From: Cupriavidus nantongensis
GTDB taxonomy: Bacteria; Pseudomonadota; Gammaproteobacteria; Burkholderiales; Burkholderiaceae
NCBI RefSeq assembly: GCF_001598055.1
Contig: NZ_CP014844.1
Span: 2,038,967 to 2,102,966, forward strand
Direction: 5' to 3'
Length of the DNA stretch: 64,000 bases
The notes beneath the pieces are model-generated. The model made no database searches. It was not told where the DNA came from and saw nothing but the letters and a program-made list of their open reading frames with translations. Position 1 is the first letter of the stretch; every line of letters starts with the position of its first letter. Shown one piece after another: positions 40,109 to 48,852 of this stretch. A program made the translations under genes and the position numbers.

Positions 40109-41320
40109 TCAATTCGTACGGTGACGCTGCCAGGTGGCTCGGATCAACGCCTCTATCTGCTCCGTAGCCTGGTCGTATGCGCTGAGGGCGCGCTTGTACG
40201 TCCGGGGGTCGATCATTTCTTTGAGCTTGGGTGACTCATCGTAGATCGTGCCGAAGTTGGCAGCGCTGGTTTCCGTGGCCTTGGTTTCCGGAATCTCGAC
40301 GGATAGAACTTTGCCTTCGTAGGTCTTGTATATCCAGTCCTTGACCGCTGTGATGGTGTCGTCCGCTTCGATCTTTCCGCGTACCTTCACTTGAGTCATC
40401 AGAACCCGAACGAAGTCAAATTCCTTCGTAACCCCTCGCTGCTCAACGAGTTGGGCAGCGAGGTCCGAGAATAGCCGCCAGAACTGGGCGGCCGAGGCGA
40501 CGGCAAGCGCGTTCGGCGGCAGCGGCATCAGAATGCCGTCAGACGCCATGATCGCGTTGATCGTGACATACGAGAGGGCAGGGGGCGTGTCGATTAAGAT
40601 CACGTCATAGTTCTGGCGCGCCTCGTCAAGCGCCAAGTTAAGAACGTCCCAGAACTGGAAATGCGGGTCTCGCATCTGCCTCGCGGGCAGCGCGAATTCC
40701 GCCGCAAAGAGTAGGGGCGCGGCGCCCACCACATCGATACCATGCCAGTACGATTCTCGAATCGCACTGCTAATGCTCGGCTCGGTCCCCATGCAAACCG
40801 GAAGAATAGTGTCATCCTCCGTGACTTCGGTAGCTGGCAAAATACCGAAGAGGGTGGTGAGAGACCCCTGCGGATCGCAGTCCACCACGAGGACTCTATG
40901 GCCCTTCAGCGAGAGACCTTGAGCAAGCGTCATGGTGGTCGTGGTCTTGCCGACACCGCCCTTGAAGTTGGCCACAGCGATACAAACGGCATCGTGCCCG
41001 GCAGGCTTCAGGTAATTAGCCCGGTATTCGCGAACCCAAGCATGAACCTCGGGCAGTGCGAACTCCCGTCGGTTTCCGCTCCCGTTGATCTGCCCTTTTG
41101 GCAGGTGGTCATCCTTTTTGGACCGGTAGGCTATTGCATTCCGGTCCACACCACACAGATCGGCGAGCTGCGTCGCGTTGAATCGAGGAGACTCTTTCCT
41201 GCTGTCCGGCGCAAGCAGCTTGCCTCTGACGGCATCCATCATGAACTCGGCACGGTCTGCCTGTTCCATGATGCTGGCCAAGGATTCGGGCTGCAGGAGG
41301 ATTTCTTCAAGGATAGCCAT
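40109..41320 (-). CDS. parA: Partition ATPase ParA (type Ia)
   Basis: The 403-residue protein has an N-terminal winged/helix-turn-helix part (FNATQLADLCGVDRNAIAYR, residues 47-66) as in type Ia ParA, which also represses its own operon. The Walker A motif is NFKGGVGKTTTT (Lys120-Thr126 region) with the deviant lysine, and Walker B is VILIDTPPAL. It binds ATP and DNA on the nucleoid and moves the ParB-bound plasmid. parB follows in the same direction. Confidence 0.94.
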   Translation of the reverse strand: MAILEEILLQPESLASIMEQADRAEFMMDAVRGKLLAPDSRKESPRFNATQLADLCGVDRNAIAYRSKKDDHLPKGQINGSGNRREFALPEVHAWVREYRANYLKPAGHDAVCIAVANFKGGVGKTTTTMTLAQGLSLKGHRVLVVDCDPQGSLTTLFGILPATEVTEDDTILPVCMGTEPSISSAIRESYWHGIDVVGAAPLLFAAEFALPARQMRDPHFQFWDVLNLALDEARQNYDVILIDTPPALSYVTINAIMASDGILMPLPPNALAVASAAQFWRLFSDLAAQLVEQRGVTKEFDFVRVLMTQVKVRGKIEADDTITAVKDWIYKTYEGKVLSVEIPETKATETSAANFGTIYDESPKLKEMIDPRTYKRALSAYDQATEQIEALIRATWQRHRTN

Positions 41321-41569
41321 CGCGTGTTAGTGGCGTAGGTTGAGGTGATCGCATTCTCCTACACTTCAGCAAAAAACTACAAGAGTCGCGAAAAAGCTTG
41401 TGAAAAGTCAGCGACGAAAGGCCCCGTGTGATGATTCCGGGCGGTTCTTGGTCTGAATATCTCACCTAGCCCCGTGCTTTGGGGTTTAAGAAAGTTTACA
41501 AGCCTTCAACCCCTTTAAATCCTTTGCACTCCGTAAATCGGCATTAAATCAACGAGTTATATGCAAATG
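41321..41569. other. AT-rich origin segment
   Basis: No gene is supported. The part 41471-41569 (TTTAAGAAAGTTTACAAG, then CCCTTTAAATCC and CATTAAATCAACG) is AT-richer than its surroundings and directly precedes the iterons, as expected for the strand-opening part of an iteron origin. A degenerate operator A half (TTTTTGCTGAA read leftwards) lies before parA at about 41366-41376. Confidence 0.5.
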
Positions 41570-41896
41570 TGTGAGCTTATGTGGGAGCGAGTGTGAGCTT
41601 CTATGGGGGTCTATGTGAGTGGGAATGGGAGCTTACGTGAGGGACCCTGGGAGTTCCCGTGAGTGAATCTGGGAGCGGTTTTTACCCTGTGAATGACTCC
41701 CACAACGGCTCACGTATGGCCGGATAGAGTCCTTTGATGCACGGCCATGCGTGAGGCCAGGCGGCCAACTGTCGTTTCCAAGCATCGTGGCCAGAGGATG
41801 TGTGAGCCCCAATGGGGGTCGACCTGGGCATGGCACTAGCAAGATGCGTGAGGTGTGTGGTTAAATTCGCCTCACATATGTTGCTGTCACGTGCGC
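41570..41896 (+). repeat. oriV: Replication origin with 22-base iterons
   Basis: Five direct repeats of exactly 22 bases lie end to end at 41570-41591, 41592-41613, 41614-41635, 41636-41657 and 41658-41679. Each is (T/C)GTGAG, five to six free bases, then TGGGAG or TGGGGG and a short spacer. An inverted copy follows at 41694-41715 and one more direct copy at 41801-41822. A DnaA box-like TGTGGTTAA is at 41856-41864. The rep gene starts right after, as in Rep_3 iteron plasmids. Confidence 0.88.
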
Positions 41897-43264
41897 ATGA
41901 AACAAATCGAACTCTATCCGGTAGATGCCCCAGAAGCTCGCGATGAACTTCTGCGCAAGCATGTGAATGCTATCGCTCTCATGCCAACCAAAGGCGGGGG
42001 AAAGATATCCGCCTTCGACAGTACCCTGTATGACGTGCTCCTCTATCGCGCACAGGGCATGGGAGATAGGGACGAGTACTCGGCACGCATGCACGAGATC
42101 GTCAAGGACCTTAATTTCGATAGCAACAACACGGAACACATCAAGAAGGCATTGAAGAACCTCATGAAGACCATCGTCGAATGGCAGAGCCCGACGAGCG
42201 GCGAGATCGAGGTGTGGGACGCCTGTGTTCTGCTGAGTGGCGCATCAATCAGGAAGGACAAGCGCACCAACGCAGTGGAGGTGAGGTGGCGCTACGACAC
42301 ACAGATCAAGGCGCAGTTGCTGGATCCGGACCGCTACGCAGGTTTGCTGTTGAAGTCCATCACGCAGTTGCGCTCGCACCCGGCGAAAGCGTTGTATAGG
42401 ATTTGCGCGCGCTATGTCGACAACCCTGGTCGGAAAACGGCCCGCCAGCATTGGCGCTGGTGGCGCCCCGTGCTTTGCGGCCAAGTCTACGACGAGAACA
42501 AAGGGGAGTATCGCTATTTCAAGCGTGATGTTCTTCAGCCTGCTATCGCCGAGATCAACGCCAACACGGAGTTGGAAGTCAGCCTGCTTCCGGAATTCAA
42601 GGAGCGTGACAACAAGACGGTGTCCGACATTCAGTTCGAGGTCCGATTGAAGGGGCTCGCCAAGAAGCCGCAAGCGCCTGGCAGCAAACCGCTGGACAAG
42701 GTAGAGCCGGCCGACCTGAAGCTGATCGGACAAGCGCTGAAGCTCGGCGTGGCTCAGGACGAAGCCGAAGGGCTGTATCGAGAGCACGGTGCAGAGGCGT
42801 TGCAGAAGGGGCTGGGCGATCTGGAAAAGCGCGTGGCAATGCCTCCGCAAGTCGCGGGTGCAGTGGAGAAGCCGGGTTCTTATCTCCGCTCGCTCATGCG
42901 GCCGAAAGCCGCCGCGCAAGTTCCGGCATCCGAGGCCAGTCCGAAAGCCCGTCAAGGAAAGGATCTGGAACGAAGCAAGGCGGCCTTGCTTGAGGAGTGG
43001 TTGCGGCAGAAGAAAGATGAGCTACGGTCTCTCTTCCAAGAGCTGCCGGAAGCGGAGCAGGAGGAATTGCTGGCGACATTCCGCTCGTACCACGAGCTTC
43101 AACCGTTAATCAAGCGATTCGAAACATCCGGCTGGAACCACAAAATGATCCGCGACATCTTCGCGGCGTTCCTTGGGGAGACCTGGCTCGGCGCTGAGTG
43201 GAACAAGCCCAAGCCCGATGAACTCCTTGCGCTGGCCTTGGAGAGGCCGACGTCGTCAGCATGA
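41897..43264 (+). CDS. Replication initiator, Rep_3 (RepB) family
   Basis: From the ATG at 41897 the protein has 455 residues. The first 230 fit the two winged helices of Rep_3 initiators (ISAFDSTLYDVLLYRAQGMG; LLKSITQLRSHPAKALYRIC; YFKRDVLQPAIAEINANTEL). A long helical tail follows, ending in a zone (LRSLFQELPEAEQEELLATF) that may contact host replication proteins. It should bind the 22-base iterons next to it to open the origin and to limit copy number. The longer frame starting at 41855 lacks support. Confidence 0.88.
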   Translation: MKQIELYPVDAPEARDELLRKHVNAIALMPTKGGGKISAFDSTLYDVLLYRAQGMGDRDEYSARMHEIVKDLNFDSNNTEHIKKALKNLMKTIVEWQSPTSGEIEVWDACVLLSGASIRKDKRTNAVEVRWRYDTQIKAQLLDPDRYAGLLLKSITQLRSHPAKALYRICARYVDNPGRKTARQHWRWWRPVLCGQVYDENKGEYRYFKRDVLQPAIAEINANTELEVSLLPEFKERDNKTVSDIQFEVRLKGLAKKPQAPGSKPLDKVEPADLKLIGQALKLGVAQDEAEGLYREHGAEALQKGLGDLEKRVAMPPQVAGAVEKPGSYLRSLMRPKAAAQVPASEASPKARQGKDLERSKAALLEEWLRQKKDELRSLFQELPEAEQEELLATFRSYHELQPLIKRFETSGWNHKMIRDIFAAFLGETWLGAEWNKPKPDELLALALERPTSSA

Positions 43265-43280
43265 CAGCGGAGTGGGGGAC

Positions 43281-43293
43281 TTTTGCAGCAAAA
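43281..43293. promoter_or_regulatory. Operator A palindrome TTTTGCAGCAAAA
   Basis: Exact copy, 17 bases after the rep stop codon and about 225 bases before the ATPase operon. It may control that operon. Confidence 0.6.
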
Positions 43294-43518
43294 GATACGG
43301 TGAGGAGATGGGATTCGCTGGGCTGCAGTGAAAGATGATGCGCGAATTAGCTGGACTGCTCACCAAGCGCGCCCAAGTGGGCGCGTTTGCTTGTCGGCCA
43401 TTTAATAATGTACTATTACGAAAACCTGCGTCAGCTACGCTAGATTTCGCTTGGATACCCTTGCACAAGCAAGGACCCTTGAGTCGCTGTTCCATCATTC
43501 ACACTTTCGGAGAGTCCG
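43294..43518 (+). other. Upstream region of the ATPase operon
   Basis: Frames here overlap the start of the next gene and look non-coding. An AT-rich stretch at 43400-43425 (TTAATAATGTACTATTACG) may hold the promoter. No further repeat was seen. Confidence 0.4.
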
Positions 43519-44316
43519 ATGGCAAAAGCCCCAATAGAGACTTCGCAGCCCGTCTCAAAATTTATTGTTGTACATGGAGATAAAGGAGGGGTGGGCAAGT
43601 CGATGGTTGCCCAGGCGCTCGCTGACCAACTGATGTGTTCCGGCGCCAAGGTGGCCATCGTAGAAGCGGACACGCAGAACCCGGATGTTGCTCGGATGTT
43701 CGGCAACAATCTGCCGGTCGCACAAACGAACGTACGCAGCGAGAACGGCTGGATGGATGTGATGGACTTCGTGATGAAATATCCGGGCCACACCATCATC
43801 ATGAACACGCCGGCCGGCATTGGCGAATACATGCGCTCCGACATGGAATCGTTCGCCAATTTCCTCAAGGCGCAGGACATGCCGGTGGAGATGGAGTTGT
43901 GGTGGGTCATGAACGTCCAGCACGACTCGGTCAATCTGCTCAACGAAGCGTACAAGACGTACGGTCAGTTCTTCTCGCGCGTACGTGTCGTATGCAATCT
44001 GCACTACGCTGGCGGCGACAAGTCCCCGCACGGCCCCTTTGTGCTCTGGCACGAGAGCCCGTTGAAGATCCAGATTGAGAAGAAGCAAGGTCTGACGATC
44101 TTCTTCCCGGGCCTCCATATCCGCGTGGTGGCGAAAGTGCTGGACCCGCGCAAGATCATGCCGTTCTCGGATGCTGTGGATGCCGTAGTAGGGGAATCGG
44201 TGGCGCTTGAGCACAGCGAGCGTTGGAAGCTCCAGCAATGGTTGATGGACTGCCAGAAGGCGTTCGAACCTGCCATTGCTCCTGCCGTCGCTCCCGCAGT
44301 CGCAAGCGCCGGGTAA
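43519..44316 (+). CDS. ParA/MinD-like ATPase, TraL-like
   Basis: The 265-residue protein has a deviant Walker A (HGDKGGVGKSMVAQALAD) and an aspartate-bearing strand (VAIVEADTQNPDVARMFG). It is not the partition ParA, which lies elsewhere. The order ATPase - ATPase - zinc protein - TraM-like protein resembles the traL-traM arrangement of IncP plasmids, in which TraL is a ParA-like ATPase of mating-pair or transfer regulation. AAAATTTATTGTTGTACATGG near the start is AT-rich compared with the rest. Confidence 0.75.
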   Translation: MAKAPIETSQPVSKFIVVHGDKGGVGKSMVAQALADQLMCSGAKVAIVEADTQNPDVARMFGNNLPVAQTNVRSENGWMDVMDFVMKYPGHTIIMNTPAGIGEYMRSDMESFANFLKAQDMPVEMELWWVMNVQHDSVNLLNEAYKTYGQFFSRVRVVCNLHYAGGDKSPHGPFVLWHESPLKIQIEKKQGLTIFFPGLHIRVVAKVLDPRKIMPFSDAVDAVVGESVALEHSERWKLQQWLMDCQKAFEPAIAPAVAPAVASAG

Positions 44317-44328
44317 GGGCTCCTCGCA

Positions 44329-45081
44329 ATGTCTAGCAAAACGGTCTGGATGGTGTCGGGCAACAAGGGCGGCGTGGGTAAGTCCGTCTTTTGCCTTGCA
44401 TTCGCGTCTGCGCTCGAAATGCGCGGCGAACCGTTTGCTGTGTTCGACGGCGATGGGCGCACCGGGGACGTGTTCGCGGCCTTCCGGCGAAAGTGTCCGG
44501 CACGCCAGGGCGACTTCCGAGCACTACGCCCGGAATCGCATCTCTGCAATCTGGATCTCATCTATGAGACTCAACTCCAGCAGCTACTTGCAGGTAGCCC
44601 GCATTTGATTGTCAACACGCCGGACGGTGCCGACGCTGTTCTGAAGAAGTGGTTTGATGTCACGTTGAGCCACACGGAGGCGAGCAACATCAACTTCCGG
44701 TTCGTCTATCTGATGTCGGACCGTCCAGACGGGCTGGAGATGCTGCCGCAACTGGCAGAGAGCTTTCAGTTCCTATATCCGGTGCGCAATCTTCACTTCG
44801 GCCAGGAGCGCCGATTCACGGCCTTCAATCAACAATACCTCGATGGCTTCAAAGTGGTATTGGACCTCCCTGCACTAAGAGGCGAGGAGGTTCGGATGCT
44901 CTTTGACCTTCAAACCTTCCCTTCTGAGGCGATGAAACTCAAAAAGAAGGGGACCGGCACATACGCAATTCCGACCCTGTCCCGCGCTCGTCTGCACGCA
45001 TGGCAGCGCCAGGTCAACGAGTTAGTGTGGGACATGGTGGACAACACGGAAATGCCGAATCTGGAGTTCGGCAAATGGTGA
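44329..45081 (+). CDS. Second ParA/MinD-like ATPase
   Basis: The 250-residue protein has GNKGGVGKSVFCLAFASAL and, where the first ATPase has EADTQN, FDGDGRTGDVFAAFR. It follows the first by 12 bases. The two are similar in plan but far apart in sequence. They may form a heterodimer; this is inference. Confidence 0.72.
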   Translation: MSSKTVWMVSGNKGGVGKSVFCLAFASALEMRGEPFAVFDGDGRTGDVFAAFRRKCPARQGDFRALRPESHLCNLDLIYETQLQQLLAGSPHLIVNTPDGADAVLKKWFDVTLSHTEASNINFRFVYLMSDRPDGLEMLPQLAESFQFLYPVRNLHFGQERRFTAFNQQYLDGFKVVLDLPALRGEEVRMLFDLQTFPSEAMKLKKKGTGTYAIPTLSRARLHAWQRQVNELVWDMVDNTEMPNLEFGKW

Positions 45082-45329
45082 TGGCAGCAGAGAGCTTTGC
45101 TCGCATCGCATCGCATCACTGGATCCGGCATACGGACCAGCCAATCTTCCATGCTTATCTCAGTATCCGGCCGGGGGCAACCTCCGTGTGCGGTGAGGGA
45201 AGGGCATTCCAAAGCGTCCGCGAGATGGACGTGCCTGGTGAGCGGTCGCAGTGCTGCGCAAAGTGTTGCGAAGCTCTGTATGGCCGCATCGGCTATCGAC
45301 CGCCACTCAGCGGGGAGGACTTTGAATGA
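45075..45329 (+). CDS. Small Cys-rich protein, 84 aa
   Basis: ATG overlapping the end of the previous gene. A cysteine in TSVCGEGRAF and the cluster QCCAKCCEALYG could bind zinc. It resembles small zinc proteins of plasmids and phages with a single CxxC knuckle. Function unknown. Confidence 0.6.
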   Translation: MVMAAESFARIASHHWIRHTDQPIFHAYLSIRPGATSVCGEGRAFQSVREMDVPGERSQCCAKCCEALYGRIGYRPPLSGEDFE

Positions 45330-45727
45330 GGCTCATCAGTGCCGTTGAGGCCTTGAAGAAGCAACCGTTGACCGCAGGCGAGGCAGCCATGCTGCAGGAG
45401 TTCCAGCGGCAATTCGACTTGGATGACGATGATCCTCTCAATGTGGTGCTGGCAATGATGGCTCGGAGTCAGATGATCATCGAAACCGCCCCCGACCTTT
45501 TGCAGCAAAAGGTAGTTGAAACCATTGAGTTGCATCGGACGAATTTGCGTACGCAGGCAGTCCTGACGGCCAAGGAAATGATCGCAGACATCTCGCATCT
45601 TTTGCTGAAGCAGCAGGGAGATATGAAGGCCATTTGGCGCCAGCGGCTGTCGTGGTTCGCCACCGGTGCAGCTTCCATGTTGCTCGTCATGGGAAGCGCT
45701 CTGATGTTGGCTCGATGGTGGCACTGA
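45326..45727 (+). CDS. TraM-like conjugal transfer protein
   Basis: The 133-residue protein is helical with one C-terminal membrane segment (WFATGAASMLLVMGSALMLA). The core (DDPLNVVLAMMARSQMIIET, then LQQKVVETIELHRTNLR) resembles TraM of IncP plasmids, which is coded beside traL. It overlaps the gene before by four bases. An operator A palindrome (45498-45510) lies inside this gene. Confidence 0.6.
   Translation: MRLISAVEALKKQPLTAGEAAMLQEFQRQFDLDDDDPLNVVLAMMARSQMIIETAPDLLQQKVVETIELHRTNLRTQAVLTAKEMIADISHLLLKQQGDMKAIWRQRLSWFATGAASMLLVMGSALMLARWWH
45498..45510. promoter_or_regulatory. Operator A palindrome inside traM-like gene
   Basis: TTTTGCAGCAAAA, extended by CC/GG to 17 matched bases, lies within the coding frame. 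No gene start is near, so a role other than simple repression (for example spreading of a ParB-like protein) should be considered. Confidence 0.55.
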
Positions 45728-45782
45728 GCCCAGCAGCACACTTTCCAAATTGTTCCCGAACCCGTTCGCAAAGAGGGCTCTC

Positions 45783-47648
45783 ATGTCAAATCAAAACCAC
45801 CCCTGGATCCAGGACTTCGCCAGCTTTGAGGCTGTCCTTTGCTGTACCCATGAACTCGGTCAGTGGGAGCCGTCAGCGACATTGCGGGCCTACCAGACGT
45901 ATGGCTTCGATGACGCAAGCACACCCGGCAATGATCAAACCTTCCGGCACATCGACACGGGTGTACTGTTGCTGCACGATGGCGATGTCGTTGCCATCCA
46001 ATTCGGCGACGGGAATTTGTCGGCTGCTCTGTCGGATCTCTTCCTGGTGCTCAACGCGTTGGGCTGGAATGAAGCCGAGGTGTTCCACCCAGCGGAGACC
46101 TTGGCCGCGCTGCTGGAAGACATGGGCAAGGCAATTCCGGGCCATATGGACTTCGACGTCAAGGCAGCAAAGGTCGTGTCAGAAACTGGGCGCGTTCCTG
46201 AGGAAACTGCGCTAATTGAGCGCGGCAAATCGCTTCTGCACGGAGTTGCCGTTGGGCATCAGGAAGTGCAGGACTTCAATGCCCTGGCGCTCGGGGAGCT
46301 GGAGTCGATGGCGCCCGACCACGCATTCCAATCTGTCGCTGCAACGGATACCAGTGTCCCCCAGCAACCGCTACCGTCAATGGAGGCCGAACCTGTCTCG
46401 GCTCGGGTGCATCTGGATGACGAATTTGACATCGGCATCGGTGACGCAATTCCGGGGCAATCGCTGTCGGAGCCGGCTCATGCAATTCGGCCACACGGGC
46501 AGGTATTCCTTGATGACGATGATTCGGGGCCCGTGGATCTGGTCCTCGGCGCGTCAACACTTCAATCGACGGCCGCCCACCCCTCGCAGAACGGTGGCGA
46601 TGATGTCTATGCCGGCGATGGCCTCTCCATCGACGCAAATGTCGAAACAGCGGCGCAGTCAAATGCGGTACCCGTCGCGGCTGAAGAGCCAAGGCGGGTC
46701 GGGCAGCCGGCAGGCGCACCCATAGCCCATTCGGTCCGGATCGGGCACACCGAATCGCCTCCATTGCCAGACGCGCCAATCGATACCCCAGTAGCACGCG
46801 TGCCAACTTTTGTAGGGCGCTCGGGCAAGGGTTCGGCTCCACAAAGCCTCATTCGCGTCGGTAGTTCCGCTCTTAGTTTCGACCTTCCCGATGCACCGGT
46901 GTCGTTGGAGGAGATCAGTCAGTACGCTGGCCAGGTCGGCGCGATTGAAGTTGTGCATCTCTGGCCTGGGTTGATCCACCAGTCAGAGCGGTGGGATCTC
47001 GTCGGCGAAATTGACCTGAATGCCCCTTGGTTTGCCGAAGTTGTGGCGAATGAGTTGGCGCCCCAATGCGCCGTCGAGCGCGTCTGGTTCGCTTCTGCGC
47101 TGCTCCAACTGGCGCGGCGGCAGGGCCCTGCCCAACTTCGGGACATGCTGGTCGGATTGCTGAAGGCGGACGGTGCTGAGTCTTGCGGAGCGATCAGCCA
47201 GGCCGCGTCACTCAAGCCCGAGGCTCACGAGCGCTTCGTGAGCTTGGTGCTGGATCGGTTCTCGGGCCTGCTGCTCTGCCAAGAAGGCGAGTCATTCCTC
47301 GATGTTCGGCCCGCAGATGGCACGGCGGCCGAGTTGGGGATCGAAGTGCGCACGTTCAGCGTTCGGTCGATGGTCGAGGCGGCGGAGCCGAAACTGTATG
47401 TCATCCATTTGGACGCTACAGATGGCCCATTCATCGCGATGATCGTGAGGTTGCTCAGAGGCGTGGCCGAGCGCTATTCGATTAGCACGCGGGCTCGCAC
47501 GCAGGCGCAAGCGCTGCAACGCGAGGTTGAGCGCCGAGAAGCCACACAGCGCGAGGCGGAGCGTATCAGTGCGGTTGAAATGGTCCAGTCAACTATGGCT
47601 GGCCTGATGGAGCAACTCAAGAAGGCAGGTATCGCACTGCCGACGTAA
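45783..47648 (+). CDS. Large hypothetical protein, 621 aa
   Basis: AGAGGG precedes the ATG at 45783. The N-terminal 140 residues are an ordered alpha/beta part (SFEAVLCCTHELGQWEPSAT). A long acidic, disordered middle (about 170-360) follows. The C-terminal part (about 390-600) is ordered (VHLWPGLIHQSERWDLVGEI; LVLDRFSGLLLCQEGESF) and ends in a coiled coil (QALQREVERREATQREAERI). Not recognised. It belongs to the transfer-like operon. Confidence 0.6.
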   Translation: MSNQNHPWIQDFASFEAVLCCTHELGQWEPSATLRAYQTYGFDDASTPGNDQTFRHIDTGVLLLHDGDVVAIQFGDGNLSAALSDLFLVLNALGWNEAEVFHPAETLAALLEDMGKAIPGHMDFDVKAAKVVSETGRVPEETALIERGKSLLHGVAVGHQEVQDFNALALGELESMAPDHAFQSVAATDTSVPQQPLPSMEAEPVSARVHLDDEFDIGIGDAIPGQSLSEPAHAIRPHGQVFLDDDDSGPVDLVLGASTLQSTAAHPSQNGGDDVYAGDGLSIDANVETAAQSNAVPVAAEEPRRVGQPAGAPIAHSVRIGHTESPPLPDAPIDTPVARVPTFVGRSGKGSAPQSLIRVGSSALSFDLPDAPVSLEEISQYAGQVGAIEVVHLWPGLIHQSERWDLVGEIDLNAPWFAEVVANELAPQCAVERVWFASALLQLARRQGPAQLRDMLVGLLKADGAESCGAISQAASLKPEAHERFVSLVLDRFSGLLLCQEGESFLDVRPADGTAAELGIEVRTFSVRSMVEAAEPKLYVIHLDATDGPFIAMIVRLLRGVAERYSISTRARTQAQALQREVERREATQREAERISAVEMVQSTMAGLMEQLKKAGIALPT

Positions 47649-47657
47649 CACGCCTCC

Positions 47658-47984
47658 ATGGACACCGAGCTGCAGGCAGAACTTGACGCTTGCCTGGGAG
47701 CGGCCGAGAAGGTCTTGGATGGCCTGCCCGAGCCGCTTTCAGACGGAGCCAAGGTGGACCCGGCAGTCAGGGCGCGCATTCAGTGGATCCAACGCCAGCT
47801 TTCGAACATGACCGCCAAGCTCAAGGCGATGCAAGAGGACATGGAAGCGGGCGTGAGTCTGAATGAGATGGGGTTCGCAGATCCGCAAGAGATGCTTGAT
47901 CTGCTGAATGACATGAGCATCCAAATCGCGCAGTTAAAGGCGATGAGTCTCGCGCTAGGAAGAAGCCTTGGGCACGGCCTCTAA
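47658..47984 (+). CDS. Coiled-coil protein, 108 aa
   Basis: Helical and acidic (RIQWIQRQLSNMTAKLKAMQ), with a possible second helix. It follows the 621-residue gene by nine bases. Not recognised. Confidence 0.55.
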   Translation: MDTELQAELDACLGAAEKVLDGLPEPLSDGAKVDPAVRARIQWIQRQLSNMTAKLKAMQEDMEAGVSLNEMGFADPQEMLDLLNDMSIQIAQLKAMSLALGRSLGHGL

Positions 47985-48076
47985 AGGCTAAGAAGCATCC
48001 ATAAGTCACTGAACCCACCATCCACGTAGCGCACGCTAAGCCTGCGCGACGGCTGCAACTTCAAAGGGAGAATTCG

Positions 48077-48631
48077 ATGAGTCGCACAATGAAGTCAGAC
48101 GCCCAGAATTCGCTGCTGCGGGCGCGGCGCGAGGCCGCTGAGTCGATCACCTGGCCGGAGAGAACAGCGCTATTGCTGAATCCGGACCCGACAGTCCGCA
48201 GGCGCCTCAAGCGCTTCGCGTTCGTTGTCGGTGCCTTCGCCTTGCTATCGCTAATCTCGATCCAGCCTCACGGCCCGCTGCAGGATCTGACGGATGCGCT
48301 TCAGACGCGCGATCTGCGACCGGCCATGGAGCAGGCCATGCGGGGCGGTAACCATACAGCCGCCACTTGGTTGGCCACGCACTATCCGAAGGAACACCCT
48401 GGACTGTTGCAACAGCAGGCGGATGCTGGGAATCCGAAAGCCATGTTTCTGGTCGGCGGATACTTGATGATGACCAAGGAGACGGATGGGCGCTACGTCT
48501 CGGTCGATCCTACGCTGACACCAGCGCAGCGACATGCGAAGGGACTGGAACTGGTACGCAAGGCGGCTGCAGCCGGCAGCGAGGATGCCCTGCTATTTCT
48601 CATCAGGAATGGCGAAGGCCTTACCGAATGA
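48077..48631 (+). CDS. Membrane-anchored Sel1-like repeat protein, 184 aa
   Basis: A basic N-terminus, a membrane segment (FAFVVGAFALLSLISIQ) and a periplasmic part with helical repeats (LLQQQADAGNPKAMFLVGGY; ELVRKAAAAGSEDALLFLI) of the Sel1/TPR type. AAAGGGAG lies before the ATG. Such proteins hold together cell-wall or secretion complexes. Confidence 0.6.
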   Translation: MSRTMKSDAQNSLLRARREAAESITWPERTALLLNPDPTVRRRLKRFAFVVGAFALLSLISIQPHGPLQDLTDALQTRDLRPAMEQAMRGGNHTAATWLATHYPKEHPGLLQQQADAGNPKAMFLVGGYLMMTKETDGRYVSVDPTLTPAQRHAKGLELVRKAAAAGSEDALLFLIRNGEGLTE

Positions 48632-48729
48632 ACGTAGCTTGCGAGGGCGAGCTAGACCTCGGGTAAGAGGATCGCGCCAGACCTGGGGCGCGCGGCCGCG
48701 AAGGTGGTCACGGGCAATTTGGATGAAGC

Positions 48730-48797
48730 TTGCCACACGAAATCCATTCGCCATAATTGGCATGCAGGCCGCGAACGATGGTCGCTCGCGGCTTTTT
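48730..48797 (+). terminator. Terminator hairpin and overlapping promoter
   Basis: GCCGCGA (48768-48774) pairs with TCGCGGC (48786-48792) and TTTTT follows, a good intrinsic terminator for the operon before. Just upstream there is a -35 TTGCCA (48730-48735), 16 bases and a -10 CATAAT (48752-48757), which would start transcripts right before the hairpin and so place the protease gene under attenuation. Confidence 0.55.
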
Positions 48798-48852
48798 CAT
48801 TGGGCGGTTCACAGCGACCGCCAGGGCGAGTCGCTTTGGGAAGAGGGGACAA

